NCBI RefSeq assembly: GCF_003473485.1
Contig: NC_053046.1
Coordinates: forward strand, 4,536,001 to 4,600,000
DNA from: Medicago truncatula
Lineage: Eukaryota; Streptophyta; Magnoliopsida; Fabales; Fabaceae
Direction of reading: 5' to 3'
DNA length: 64,000 bases
Part shown: positions 26,220-38,074 of the stretch, piece after piece
How positions within the stretch are numbered: position 1 is the stretch's first letter
Layout of the letters: each line of letters starts with the position of its first letter
Program-made: the position numbers and the translations under genes
The notes under the pieces: generated by a model
The model's input: only the letters and a program-made list of their open reading frames with translations
What the model was told of the DNA's origin: nothing
Databases searched by the model: none

Positions 26220-26590
26220 GTGGGAGCGCACAAAAATGAAATGGCCGACTATTTTTATGGTAACATGTTGGCACTTGTCAAAGAAGGTTTGCATTATCCC
26301 AATAACCTAACTCATGTGATTCTTAAGAAGAAAATGGAGCTTGGTAACTGTTAGCTTGGCTGGATGGCCTCAACAAAACGATATTGTTTTTATTGGTTGG
26401 AAACGACCTTCAAAGAGATGGGTCAAAATCAATTGTGAAGGTGACATAAAAGCTAAGTTAATATGTTGGGATGTTGTAGTCTCCTTCAGGATAACAATGG
26501 TGTTTGTTTGAACATTTATGATCGTAAATTTGGTTTTTGCAATGTGCTCAATGCAGAAATGTGGGACATGTATATATGTGCACAATATAA
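26220..26590 (+). pseudogene. LINE RNase H fragment
   Basis: The plus strand near 26376-26460 reads NDIVFIGWKRPSKRWVKINC, which matches the start of the RNase H domain of plant L1-type LINEs, also present at 30.1 and 38.3 kb in this window. Stops and frameshifts follow. It is a short dead fragment. Confidence 0.65.
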
Positions 26591-28193
26591 CGCCTCAGAT
26601 TTTGGTCCAAGACATTACGCCTAAATCTTTTTTTTTTCTTTTGAAAAACACTACTATTTATTTATTTCATCAATAATATATATTCTAGCAAAACCTATAC
26701 AAAATTCTTAACATAAATTTCCTTCAAAATTACAATTCATATCAAAAACCCAATTTGTCCCCCGTACGCACTTCAAACAAAAACTTCAAAGCATAGACCA
26801 TCTCTTCATTGGTACCCGAAACAATGTCATAAAATAGATAATATCAAAACTTACCTATCAAAAAGAATTAAGAAAAATGCATTCAAGTCACATGCTTCAA
26901 AGTAAGGTCCACACACATCTTATTTGCAATAAAATAGTTTTAAGTCAATCATCAATCACATGTATACAACAAACTCAATGCAATTATGCGTAAGATGCAT
27001 GCTCTTAGATTCTACATGGTCCAGATATAACCCGCCACACAGGCACCACACAGAAATAACCCGCCACACAGGCACCACAGAGATGCATATGCTAATGCAT
27101 GATCATGAACAATGAAGACTAAATCCAGCCACTTAGGCACAACAATGCAATATGATATTATCGCGCCACTAAGGCACCACACAGAAATATATTATTAATA
27201 CCCGCCACTAAGGCAACCTCATAAGCAAACACAATCAGGTATTAACATATCATCATCCACATGAACCAAAATGAAATATTTTCATAAAACTCATATTTAT
27301 ATATTTTCATTTCTTTAGTTTATCAACAAAATCCAACACTTCTTTCTCAATACCACAAAAAAACATATATGCATATCAAAATAAAATAAAAGTCATTCTA
27401 CGTAACATTATTATACACACATTATATAAAATATGATTAAACTAATAACTTTTATAAAAGGTTAAATTTTACCATATAAATTCATATTTTAGTTTTTTTC
27501 TCTCTTCTCAACAGACAAGAATCTCTACCTCTAAATCATAACATCATCCTAATACTTAGTATAGACGTATGGGAAAAAGCCCTTACCTCGTACGTTTTAC
27601 CTCCTAGCCGAAAACTCCCGATCTATACACGTCCCTCTTGCTCCACTTGGTTTATTTCCCACCTTGCTGATATCTTGCGTAGACAATCTCTCTACCATTT
27701 TTATGTTAAATTCACACAACCGCTGCAACACTATATTTTGGTTTCCCTCTTATTGTTTTTCAAGTTCCTAATCTCTCACTAAGATGAATGAAAATAAAGG
27801 AAGACTTATAGTAGGATAAGTATGTGAATGAGGGGAGGGTGATAATGATGAAATGGTAGTTTCAGTTGTGCATAAAAGGGTGACTTTATTTGTCGTGAGT
27901 TTAGAAATACGATGCATGTTGTACCGGCTGTGAGTGCTCAAAGTGGTGGAAGTAAAAATAAATAAATGGATAGGGACGTGATCATATATGTAGCGGATAG
28001 GTAACTGATGACTTGATTTAATCTCACACTAAATTCTCTACTAATAACAACTATTAAGTCTAGATGGTGAGGTGTACAAGGGTAATAGCTTGCTGCAAAA
28101 ATTAAGGATAAACATGACTAAATATTCTACACTTCATAAATTTAGTTTCACGTGTTATTATTGTGTTATTCTACTGACTTGTTTTTATTAAAA
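26591..28193. repeat. Unclassified interspersed repeat with CCGCCACTAAGGCACCAC units
   Basis: Five irregular copies of a CCGCCAC..AGGCACCAC motif lie at about 27031, 27061, 27126, 27162 and 27201. A related GTGCCTCAGTGGCGG string appears in the opposite orientation near 41015, indicating a dispersed family. The surroundings could be part of an LTR retrotransposon, but I see no protein domain or paired LTRs. Confidence 0.4.
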
Positions 28194-28948
28194 GGTGTGT
28201 TTGGTAAAAATAAGCTATAAGCTAGCTGATAGCCGATAGCTGAAAAGCTAGCTTATAGCTGATAGCTGGTAGCTTATAGTTGAAAAGTTAACTTATTAAA
28301 ATTAAAAGTGTTTGGTAAAATTAACCGCTGAAGTGAGTGATAAATATAAAATGACATAAAAGAACATGTTTGTTTAATTTTTGTATAACTCATATATAAT
28401 TTTTATTACTTAACGTATTTCTTTTTAAATATTTAAATTTATTTAATCTCTAAAATGATAAATATATTTATGAATTTAATTGAAATTTTTTATTTAACAA
28501 TTTTTTTTTATAATTTTTTTTTAACTAAACTTGCTTCATTATTTATGGTAAATTTTATATATAATTATTTATTATATGAATTAAGAGTAAGGTAAAAAAA
28601 AAATTAAACAAGAAAAATTAAAAACTCATATATACTATTGCTGAATGCTAAAACGTGAGCAATTATTTTTGTTTTGTTTTATTAAGAGGAACGTGAGCGG
28701 TTACATTAGAAAGTGGTTAGTTTTTTTAATTAAAAACAATAAAATAAAATGAACAAAAGGTTAAAATTGGAAGAAAATATAAAAAGTTAAAAGCTAAAAG
28801 TTCAAAAGCTACTTGAAATAACTTTTCAAAAAACGCTATAAGCTAATGAAAAAAGTTTTTTACCAAACACATCTCATTCTATCAAGACAAGCTTATAAGC
28901 TTGTCCAACAAGCTATAAGCTAGCTTTTTTATGTTACCAAACACAGCC
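28194..28948. mobile_element. Putative hAT-like MITE (about 755 bp)
   Basis: The left end begins GGTGTGTTTGGTAAAAATAA and the right end reads inversely GGCTGTGTTTGGTAACATAA. Both ends are followed by AAGCTATAAGCTAGC-type palindromic words, and the interior is very AT-rich without coding capacity. I could not identify a clean target duplication, so the class is a guess from the TGTTTGG terminus. Confidence 0.6.
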
Positions 28949-29384
28949 TAAGCAATTAATCACCCAATCTACACACGTTCCCTTCTTTCTCTAACTAACT
29001 CCCTTCTTTTTTTCTTTTCTCTATGGTAAAGTTGTAAGTTTCTCAACGGTTAGTTTACATGACAACAAAAAATTGTAGTATTAATAAGAATATTTATACT
29101 TTGATTTGACACATTTGTGATTTTAAAAACATAAATTCGTATCAATCATATTTGATGTGGAGGAGACCTATCAATTGATTGTTAACTAATTTTATTTTAG
29201 GTTAATTTTTAACTCTTTTGATTTTCATGTATTTGAGTCTCCTCCTTGAGATTTTCAAAGTTTCTTTTCTACGACATCTTTTATGATTCGTTTAATTTTG
29301 CAGTTTTTTTTGTTAGGCTTTGCCTTTTATTATACAAAAAAAATCATCATATTTATTAACACAAATAATATTTATTTAAATGGT

Positions 29385-30787
29385 TTTTCTTACCTGTGCA
29401 AGATTGCACGGGATAACAGTAATTAATGCACCCACTATTATAGGTTTCTCTAAATCTTATTAATGACCAAATCTTGAAAATTTGATTTTCTTTTTCCTTC
29501 TCTCCTCTATTTTTTTTTTTGGTACAAAAGAGGGCAAATCCCAAGAGAAAAGAAACTACGAAATTAACCGAACATTTCTAGGCATGTAAGCCCCAGAAAT
29601 ATCATCAAACATGAGCTTTCGAAGCTCAGTAGGAGGAGTCTCCAAAATAATCAAATTCAAATGATTCACAGAAATGCTAAAATTAGCAAGTCAATCAGCA
29701 CTTCTATTTCCTTCACGCCAAGTATGGTTGATTTGCACATGCCAATCCATTCTCAGCAGCTTCCTGATACGATGAACTAAAATAGGCATATTCCCATTAA
29801 ACTTGAACTTTTCAGAAATCATGTCGATCAATATCTTCGAGTCACTTTCCACAATAAGATGATCAAAATGCTCCCTCCGCCATCTCTGTACCCAAATACA
29901 ACCCCCACATCTCAGTATGTAAGGCATCACAAGCTCCAATCTTCTTAGTGTAGCCTTTAATCCATTTACCATCTGCATCACGAAAAATACCACCACAATT
30001 GAAAATATGACCCATATCCTTGCAGGCACCATCGCTGTCGAGCTTGATCCAACCTTCCTGAGGTCGTTTCCATCCTATGTAGATAGTGTCCGCCACCTTA
30101 GGCCCTTTATGAAAGTGCTCCAAGTTGTAGTCTTCTCTCCTCTATTCTATTACTGCTTTTTTACGTTTTTATTCTTGTTCCTTTTTTTACGTTTTATTCT
30201 TGTTCATCTGTTACTGATATTTCTTTCCTTTTTTCCCGGTATGTTTTGGCAGTATTGGAGTCCAGTTTTGGTTCTATTATCAATTTGAATATTGTCATTT
30301 TGAATTTGGTTATGTGGTTGTCAATCTGGAGTGGACACCGTAGTTTTGAACACTAGTGTTTTGAATTTGATCATATTGTTGTCAATTTGAACACCGTTAT
30401 TTTGAACACTGTCATTTTGAATTTGGTTATATTGCTGTCAATTTGAGAAATTTGGTTATATTATGTGGAAAAAAAATTGTGTTTCACAGTAAAAAAAAAT
30501 AAAAAATTGACAAAGTGGTTTCAAAGAAAAGAAGAACAACCCATAAGTGGTAAATATTGGAGAGAAGGAAAAAAAATTGTAGTTATAAGATTTGGAGAAG
30601 AAAAAAAAAACGTGAAAAAAAGGAACAAGAATAATAACAAACGTAAATAAGCAATAATAGATGAGAGAAGGAAAATAAAAAATCAATTTTAAGATTTGAT
30701 CATTAATAAGATTCGGCGAAACCTACAATAGTGGGTGTATTGATCACTACTTATCCTGTTCAATCTTGCACAGGTTAAAAAAACCCT
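29385..30787. mobile_element. TIR element (about 1.4 kb) enclosing an RNase H relic
   Basis: About 100 bp at 29393-29490 (starting CCTGTGCAAGATTGCACGGG) is repeated inversely at about 30680-30778, with shared CACCCACTATT, AATCTTATTAATGA and CAAATCTT blocks. The repeated flanks may extend a few more bases outward. No clean target duplication was found, so the exact ends and superfamily are open. The interior contains the LINE RNase H fragment plus degenerate tracts with repeated TTTTGAA(T/C) words (30270-30450). Confidence 0.7.
29560..30123 (-). pseudogene. L1-type LINE RNase H domain relic
   Basis: The minus strand from 30123 encodes YIGWKRPQEGWIKLDSDGAC and continues with the TEMWGLYLG segment. 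After a frameshift near 29870 it continues to INHTWREGNRSAD. The next codon is TGA where other members have Trp, followed by LANFSISVNHL and a short tail to about 29560. RNase H features (DSDGA, the conserved Glu, REGNRSAD) are recognisable, but at least two lesions kill the frame. Confidence 0.78.
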
Positions 30788-30968
30788 TTAAAATCTAAAT
30801 GCTTAAATGTATTTTTTATCTCTCCAAATTCTTGGATTTTGATCTCCCAACTTTCTCAAATTTTTCTCTCGGAAAATATATGCTTAAATGCTTAAATATA
30901 TATATATATATATTTTTTTTTTTCTCAAAAAATTACTGAAAGGAATCCGAGCTACGTAATTTTTATTT

Positions 30969-31343
30969 GGGTTAATAGTGCTTTACCTCCTGTAATATAG
31001 GTCATTTCCGGTTTATCCCCCTGTAAAATATTTCTTTTGACTTTCATCCTTGTAATTTGAAGATTTTTTGATTTTGGACCTTCTTGGAAAATTTCACCCC
31101 CTGTAATTTGAGAAAATTTAGGTTTAAACCCCTTGTAATTTGAGCAAATTTCGGTTTACCCCCCTGTTAATTTGAGCAAATTTCGGTTTACCCCCTATCA
31201 TATCTTCGATTTTGTACAGCCAAAATTCATGAAGATCCAAAACCAAAAATCTTCAAATTACAGGGACGAAATCCCAACAAAATTTTTTACAGAGGGTAAA
31301 ACCGAAAATCACATATATTACGGGGGTAAAACACTGTTAACCT
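30969..31343. mobile_element. Mutator-type MITE (375 bp)
   Basis: The left end begins GGGTTAATAGTGCTTTACC and the right end is its inverse (AGGTTAACAGTGTTTTACCC read from the right). The 9-bp duplication TTTTTATTT lies at 30960-30968 and 31344-31352. The middle contains a tandem TAATTTGAGCAAATTTCGG pair near 31135 and 31168. Confidence 0.82.
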
Positions 31344-31659
31344 TTTTTATTTCAGTCACGTTAATTTTCTCTTACACACGGATAGTGAAAAAAACATGGA
31401 TATCAACCCAAAAATAGAACGAGGAGGAGGGGCATTCGTTAATTTATATAACAATATTTTCCAAGATACAGAGTACACAAACTTTACATAGAAGTACAGT
31501 GAAGCCTGAGTGAAATTCACCAAAATACTTAACCTTTATCGGGTATTTACTAATACCTTAGAAGTGGAGAAGTTGCAAATTCCACCAACTAGAATAGGAC
31601 AATCATATTGTCAAAAAAGAAATGGACAACCATAACACGATACTACCAACTATTCAGAT

Positions 31660-34110
31660 TCAAATGCAGCGAGGTAACCGCTGCAATTCCAAGGCTGCCA
31701 ACCGAGCAGTGTTGGCTAAAGCATGCACACTTGACTTATTGAGTTCAGAAACTATCACTTCAATTCTTGAAATCTCTGATATAGATATTGATAATATCAT
31801 TGCATGCAATAAGTACTGCTTGCAAGCATAACCTAAAGCATGAAGCATTCTCTGCACGACTGCATCGTTAAGTGAGGGGTGTCTTTACTCCAAGATTCTA
31901 GGATCACAGTGACCTTGGGGAAATTGGTTAGTAGACCAGTGGTAGCTTCTCTAGGAGCAGCCTTAAGCAGTAAAACCACACACTGAGAAGCTATATCAGC
32001 AACACTGGTCTCTCTAGATGCACTCAACTCTAGGAAGACACCAACATTGCTTCCAAAGTCTGCTATATCTCTTATGCATTGCTGGGGATCAATAACGCCA
32101 CTCACCTCAGGAGGACAGTCCCCTAAGGGAGCTGGTTCTGTTGTGTAGCTGAAGCCTTTTGTACAGCTGACAGAACGTGCTAGAAAGTCCCTGCACAGCC
32201 CAAGAGTTGGCTCCAGCAACTCTTCCATACCCTTTGCACATACAAACTCAAGAAAGTTGCCAATCCTCCTAACAACTTTCAATTGGGAGAGTAACTTGGA
32301 CTCCATTTCAGGAGCAGAATCCAGAGAGAGACAAAGCTTAACATTATTCACATTTGCATTTGACAGATCACCAAGAAAGAACTCAAAACATTGTGAAATT
32401 GTCTTCAGGTGTAGAATGTCCGGAATTGAAATAAAACTGAACTCTAGTAGCATGACAAGAAGCTTATGTGCAAATATAGGAATAGGATCTTCATCTTCGA
32501 TCAAGGTTGGGTAGAAAGGAAGAAAATGTGTATTTGATACGAATTTCAGATCGTTCAATCTTTGCTCTTCCTCAACTGGTTCACTCAAGAGAATAATCAT
32601 TACATCGAAAAAGATTTTAAGGCACAAAAATCTGGCATCACCGTCCTTGTTACCCTTGTAGAGAACTGTCAAACTAGGGAGAATTTCACGTAAGAAAATG
32701 TCAGGATTGACAAGGATTACAGAAGATTTCTCCGTGAGAGACTCTAAACTTCGAAGAAGGGTTATCTGGAAGTCATCTCTTCCCTGAAAGTCAATCAATA
32801 AACAAAGACATATTTTGAGATCGACACATTATATTCTAAAATAGACATCTCATCTCATTAGTAAATGATCTAGCAACTACATCTTAGCAGAGTTAATATT
32901 AATGAAATTGGAGGCCTAACTCATCCTTCCCTGAAAGGAAATCAATAAACAAAGACATATGTTGAGATCAGCACATTATATTCTAAAATAGACATCTCAT
33001 CTCATTAGTAAATGATCTAGCAACTACATCTTAGCACAGTTAATATTAATGAAATTGGAGGCCTACCTCATCCTTAAAAACCGGTTCATAAGGTGAGGAT
33101 TGTCTCCTCTATGTAAACTCTTATCAAAAGTCTTATCTATCCGATGTGAGACATGAGTTTTTCCCAATAAATATTTAACAAAAATTTGCAGCTCCACTCT
33201 GACAGAACTCATGATGTAAGGAAAACATATGATTAAAGGAAACAAGATGTAACAGCTGAGTCACAAACCTGGAATGGTGCCTCCACAAGTTTAATCAGAT
33301 TCGCCAGCTGACGTAGTACTGGAAGTGTCGCCACTTTGTGCTTGAAAGCTGAACTTTCAAGAAGATGAAGGACAACAGGAAACAAATGAATGTTGGATTT
33401 TGGAGCAGATCTGCTGGTAAGGGAAGAGATTTGTCCATGGCGCCTTCCTCCCATCATTTGTTGAATATCTCCGGTTATTATATCCAGTAAACTTGGAATA
33501 GTAGATGCCACAATATGCAGAAATGCATCTAAACACTGCCGCACAAAGGGCATCCTTATCTTTTCCCAGCCTGTCGACCACTGAAAGTAACTTATGGCTA
33601 CAAAAGAACTGTGGAAGCCACCTCCTACCGTGCTTGCAGAGGAGAGCCACAAAGACAAGTGCCTTTCCTTTTAAAACTTCACTGCCCTGCTCAACAAGAG
33701 CGAGAAGACTCGGGATCAGATTCTTATCCTCTGCAAATTGTATAAGGTATCTTCCAACATTTGTGATCATATGACTTCCAAGCATTGTCGTGTTAAGCAG
33801 ATTTAAGCTGATTTGCTGCACTCGTGGACTGCCTTTGACAAGAGCAGAAGCTAAGTCCTTGAAAGAGAGCTTTTCTATAACAGACTGAATACTAGGAGGA
33901 TTAAAACGAACTAAGCGCACCAAACATGAACCTGCAGTAAGCCTCATGCTTTCCAATTTTCTTGCCGCTCTATAGATGTAGCAGAGATTACTAATAACAT
34001 CTTGACTGGTCAAACGTCCCACCCAGGCCCCTCCTTGCATACAATTGAGTTATATCATCTTCACCTTTCCTCAATATCGATGACACCAAGGAAATCAATG
34101 AATTAGGAAC
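31660..34110 (-). pseudogene. RUK: C-terminal half of a RUNKEL/ULK4-like protein, frameshifted
   Basis: The sequence resembles the HEAT-repeat region of plant RUNKEL (a ULK4-type pseudokinase acting in cytokinesis). Segments: 34110-33269, 32783 to about 31855, and 31857-31660. Clear blocks include LTSQDVISNLCYIYRA, ALVFVALLCKHGRRWLPQFF, ITGDIQQMMGGRRHG and LPSLTVLYKGNKDGDARFL, ending LAALELQRLPRCI. Lesions: a small deletion with frame change near 34037, a one-base insertion near 33550, and an insertion that breaks the frame near 31857. The splice pair 33269/32783 is otherwise intact (FQ|GRDD). No kinase domain or other upstream exon occurs within the window, where MULEs follow at 34.4-37.5 kb. 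A truncated, dead duplicate is the best reading. Confidence 0.83.
32781..33074. repeat. Tandem duplication, 147-bp unit, two copies
   Basis: Units 32781-32927 and 32928-33074 are nearly identical (for example CAATAAACAAAGACATAT and GACATCTCATCTCATTAG in both). The unit spans the intron end of the RUNKEL-like pseudogene, so it copies the 3' splice site (TTTCAG|GGAAG) as well as the first bases of the exon. Confidence 0.9.
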
Positions 34111-34955
34111 CTGCAGCCAGGTGGACATAAGTTAACCCCATAAAAACATGAACTTTGAAAGCTGGCAAACAAAGTTAAGATAGGACACAAATTTGACTGA
34201 AGATATATTTACCATGCTGTGAGCAACATGACTAAATTGTGAATTTTTATATATATACTAGTACTAGAGAACTCAAGCTTCAAGTTACATAATAAGCAGA
34301 TGGAAAACAAACGATATATGCAACAAGCTTAGAAGCTAACCTGCCAGCCATGCACAGTCCTATTGTCCTTTGATGGAGATTAAAGTGGAGTATTGTCCCT
34401 AGAGTCTGCACTTTAGGTGGATATACAAAATTTTTACGAGGACGGAAATCAAACTGAAAATTTTACAGGGACGAAAATGACTTATATTACAAGGATGAAA
34501 AACACTATTAACCATTTAGTTAATAATGACCTCAAACTATTAAGTACTTTATCGGAGGATGAAGAAAGAAACGAGTAACTATTAGTTACCAACAACTATA
34601 CAATGACCGTATCTCTCTTTAACAACTAACATGTCTCACGGTTAAAATAAAAAAGAAAGCAGTTGGTAACTTATTTAAGTACACAACAGTTGACTTATTT
34701 GAAAACTCTTTTTAGTTTACTATCATTGAAGTCGTTGAGTCTTTAACAAATATTTTTAGGCTAAAATATGTTTTTAGTCCCTACAAATATAGCGAGTTTG
34801 GGTTTTGGTCCCTGGTAATTTTTTTTTTTGAAATTCATCCATGCAAAATTTTTTGTTTTTTAAAATTGTCTTTGGCCCCACTTTAATGATGATTTAGCGT
34901 AGTTTTGCTTACATGGCATTCGCTGACCGTGCATAAACTGCACACGTGGCAATTA
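34111..34955. repeat. Degenerate MULE halves
   Basis: At 34400-34510 there is half of an element like 30969-31343 (GGGACGAAAATGACTTATATTAC, in parts). At 34755-34860 there is a left half of an AGTCCCT/GGTCCCT family element. Partner ends are missing. Confidence 0.5.
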
Positions 34956-34964
34956 TAAATTATA

Positions 34965-35425
34965 GGGTTAAATATGTTTTTAGTCCCTATAAATATGTCA
35001 ACTTTTCATTTTAGTCCCTCTAAAATTTTCGTTCAACTTTTAGTCCCTATAAAATTTTCAATCTTCACTTTTGGTCCCTCTTTTAAAAATTCACTTCAAA
35101 ATATTCCCGTAAAAATTCAAAATATTATAAGAATCACTTCAAAAAAAATTTAGAAATTTTTAACATGAATTTAATATGAATTTTTATATTTTTTACGGTT
35201 AAAAATTCATATTTAATTTTTGTTTTGTTAAAAAATTCTAATTTTTTTTAAGAATATTTTACACATTTCTGTACAATTTTATTAAAAAATACAAAAATTA
35301 AATTAAAAATAGGAACCAAAAGTAGTAGTTGAAAATTTTATAGGGACTGAAACTTGAAGGAAAATTTTAGAAGGACTAAAACGAAAAGTTGGTATATTTA
35401 TAGGGTCTAAAAACATATTTAACCC
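34965..35425. mobile_element. Mutator-type MITE (461 bp), AGTCCCT family
   Basis: The left end begins GGGTTAAATATGTTTTTAGT and the right end is its inverse. The inverted match continues for more than 100 bp with repeated AGTCCCTATAAA words. A perfect 9-bp duplication, TAAATTATA, lies at 34956-34964 and 35426-35434. It is a sibling of 60225-60699. Confidence 0.92.
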
Positions 35426-35434
35426 TAAATTATA

Positions 35435-36301
35435 TTAACATTTATAAAATAAATAGGTAACAGAGAAAATAATTTTTTAATTAACAACATCTTATAAAAA
35501 AAAAAAAAAAAAATTAACAACGTAAATACAAAACAGGATAAAATTTTCTTCTTCATGCTATGTTCTTCAACATAACTACGATTCTTCTTCTGGGTTTTTT
35601 TAGATTTAGAAAAGACACTAATCCTCTCTCCAGAACCTCAATGATGAGATGTGGAAAGAAACATATAAAAAAAAAATATTTTATTCACGGTTTTTAATTG
35701 CAAGTCATGCAGTGATAACTTTTGTGCGAAATTAGTTGAAATGCTTAAAACATGTTGGTCGTAAAAATCAGCTCTTGAATATGCAGAACTCTTTGGTTAG
35801 CTCACGTTTTTATCACTATATTTCAGTTACAAAATTGGACTAAAGCTTGTTGGTGGAACTTCATCATAAAATGTCATCATTTGGACATTAATAATCCATT
35901 TGACATTAAAAAGGATTTTTAATTGAAAGGTTGACGTTGCTGAATAATCCAATTCATGCTCTTAATGCATTGCTCTACAGTTTCTCATAGCATTCATTTG
36001 TTGATTAACGTGTAGAGGGTCTTTTGGAAGCATATCAGATATCTCATGAATAATTTGGTCAATGATTTGTCATTAAAATATCATTATTTACAAGGCAAAT
36101 GGAAATCATACGGTTATGAATAGAATTGGAACAATCAGGTCACATTTTACCACTAGTAGCATATGGACATTCTAGTTGATGGTTATGAATCATGGCAGCA
36201 GACTCTCTCTCCCCATTGGACCGTTATTAAAGAAAAGAAAGGACCAAGTCACATTTTGGCAAGTTGTTCACACCTTTTGGACTCTGAATGTTACGTAGTA
36301 G
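35435..36301. other. Intergenic region, no gene seen
   Basis: AT-rich sequence without an identifiable coding frame or repeat ends. Confidence 0.5.
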
Positions 36302-36311
36302 TTTCTTATTA

Positions 36312-37459
36312 GGTTTAATACATGCTTTGGTCCCTTAACATATTTTCGGATTTCATTTTGATCCCCTAACTATAAAGTGTCTCAATTTGGTCCCTTATGT
36401 CTTCTGTCGTTACCTCTTTTGGTCATCTCTGTTAGTTTGTTTTCAAAAATAGTTAACCTTTGTCCACATGTCATTTAAGATTGAAATCAAGGGTTAGATT
36501 TAAAAAGTACATAAGTATACAATGGACTCACAACATATAATCATTTCTATTTTCTTGATTTTCCTAAAAATATAAATTTAAAATCACCATCAATCTACAT
36601 CTTTTTATATATTTTTAAAATAATTTTTATCCAGAATTTTAAAAATTAAAATATTTTTCAGAATTTTGTAGAAAAAAAAAAAAATCTGACCTTTTTTTTT
36701 TTTTAAATTTCGTAATAAAATTATTTTTTTTCAAATATTGAAAAAGATTTTATAAAATTCAAGAATAACTTTTTTTTCATATTTTATAAAAATCTGAATT
36801 TTTTTATATATTTTTCAAAATTAAAATATTTTCCAGAATTTTGTAGAAAAAATTAAAAATAACCTTTTTTTCCGAAAAAAAATGACCTTTTTAAATTCAG
36901 AATTCTGGATTTTTTAAATTAAAATATTTTCCAGAATTTTGCAGAAAAAATTTTAAAAAACATTTTTTTTTGGAAATTTCGTAAAAAATTAAATTTTTAA
37001 ATCTTAGAAAAGATTTTATAAAAATTCTGGAATATTTTTTTCTTCTAATTTTAAAATCTGAATTTTTTATATATTTTTCCAGATTTTTAAAAATTAAAAT
37101 ATTTTGTAGGAAAAAATAAAAAAAAAACCTTTTTTTTTCGAAAAAAAAAACTGACCTTTTTTAAAAATTTCGTAAATTTTTTTAATTTTGAAAAAAAAAT
37201 CTTGAATAATTAAAATATGAATTTTTTATATATTTTTTGCTTAAAAAAATCAGGTGTTAATCATACACTGTAGGCTACAATAAACCTACATGATCCAACG
37301 GTTTCTATTTGAAAAATAAATCAAACAGTTAAAATGTAACGGAGATGACCAAAATAGGTAAAGGCAGAAGACATAAGGGACCAAATTGAGACACTTTATA
37401 GTTAGGGGACCAAAATGAAATCCGAAAATAAGTTAAGGGACCAAAGCATGTATTAAGCC
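36312..37459. mobile_element. Non-autonomous Mutator-like element (1148 bp)
   Basis: The left end begins GGTTTAATACATGCTTTGGT and the right end is the inverse of GGCTTAATACATGCTTTGG. The inverted match extends about 130 bp (ACTATAAAGTGTCTCAATTTG block). A 10-bp direct repeat, TTTCTTATTA, flanks it at 36302-36311 and 37460-37469. The interior (36540-37250) is made of repeated TTTTCCAGAATTTT words of about 60-130 nt spacing. Confidence 0.88.
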
Positions 37460-37469
37460 TTTCTTATTA

Positions 37470-38074
37470 TTAGGAAAATAATGTTTACTCTAATATGCCA
37501 TTTATTTGCTTTATTTGAATTATTAAGTGTCATTTTAATTTATTAGAGTCCATTAGGTTACTTTGTGAGAACTCTATAAATTGTAACTTTCTCTATGAAA
37601 TAAAAAAAGTTGAATTTTATAGAATTTTATACTTATGTGTATTGAGAGCTTTGTCTCTTGTGGTTCTGGATTGAACCATTCTTGATCTTATCAAAAAATC
37701 ATATTTCTTGTGGCGATCCTCGCATCCATAGACTTATCACTTTTTTGGATTAGAAAGTGTGGCGTCCCTGTCTATCCATTCATTTCTTCATTTTTTAGTC
37801 TTTTCACCATTTCCACCAACAATATTCATAATTTGCTTCCGACGGCTCAGTGGTACTCATCATTCAAACACCTCTCTATAACATTTCAATCAAATCCAAA
37901 CACCTTTTTCCAGCGATGTGGGTAGCTTTCTGACCTCTCTCGTTTCGTTCCAGATCCGACGGTGCAGGTGAAATGGGTTTTAGATAAGTCTCTGCCGTCC
38001 TCGCTCTTATTCACGGCAAAATGGGTTTCAGATTTGTCTCCAAAAGATCGTCATTTTTCAATCACGATTAACAC
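37470..38074. other. Intergenic region, possible LTR or gene relic
   Basis: A partial direct repeat, AAATGGGTTT(T/C)AGAT, lies near 37971 and 38020. No protein is recognised. Confidence 0.4.

Noticed and set aside
27031-27220. CRISPR-like spaced repeats
   Set aside because: Repeat units and spacing are irregular, the genome is a plant, and no cas genes are present.
33075-33230. Possible LTR or SINE fragment (CCGATGTGAGAC word) in the RUNKEL-like pseudogene intron
   Set aside because: The word is common in several plant repeat families, and no ends or duplication could be found.
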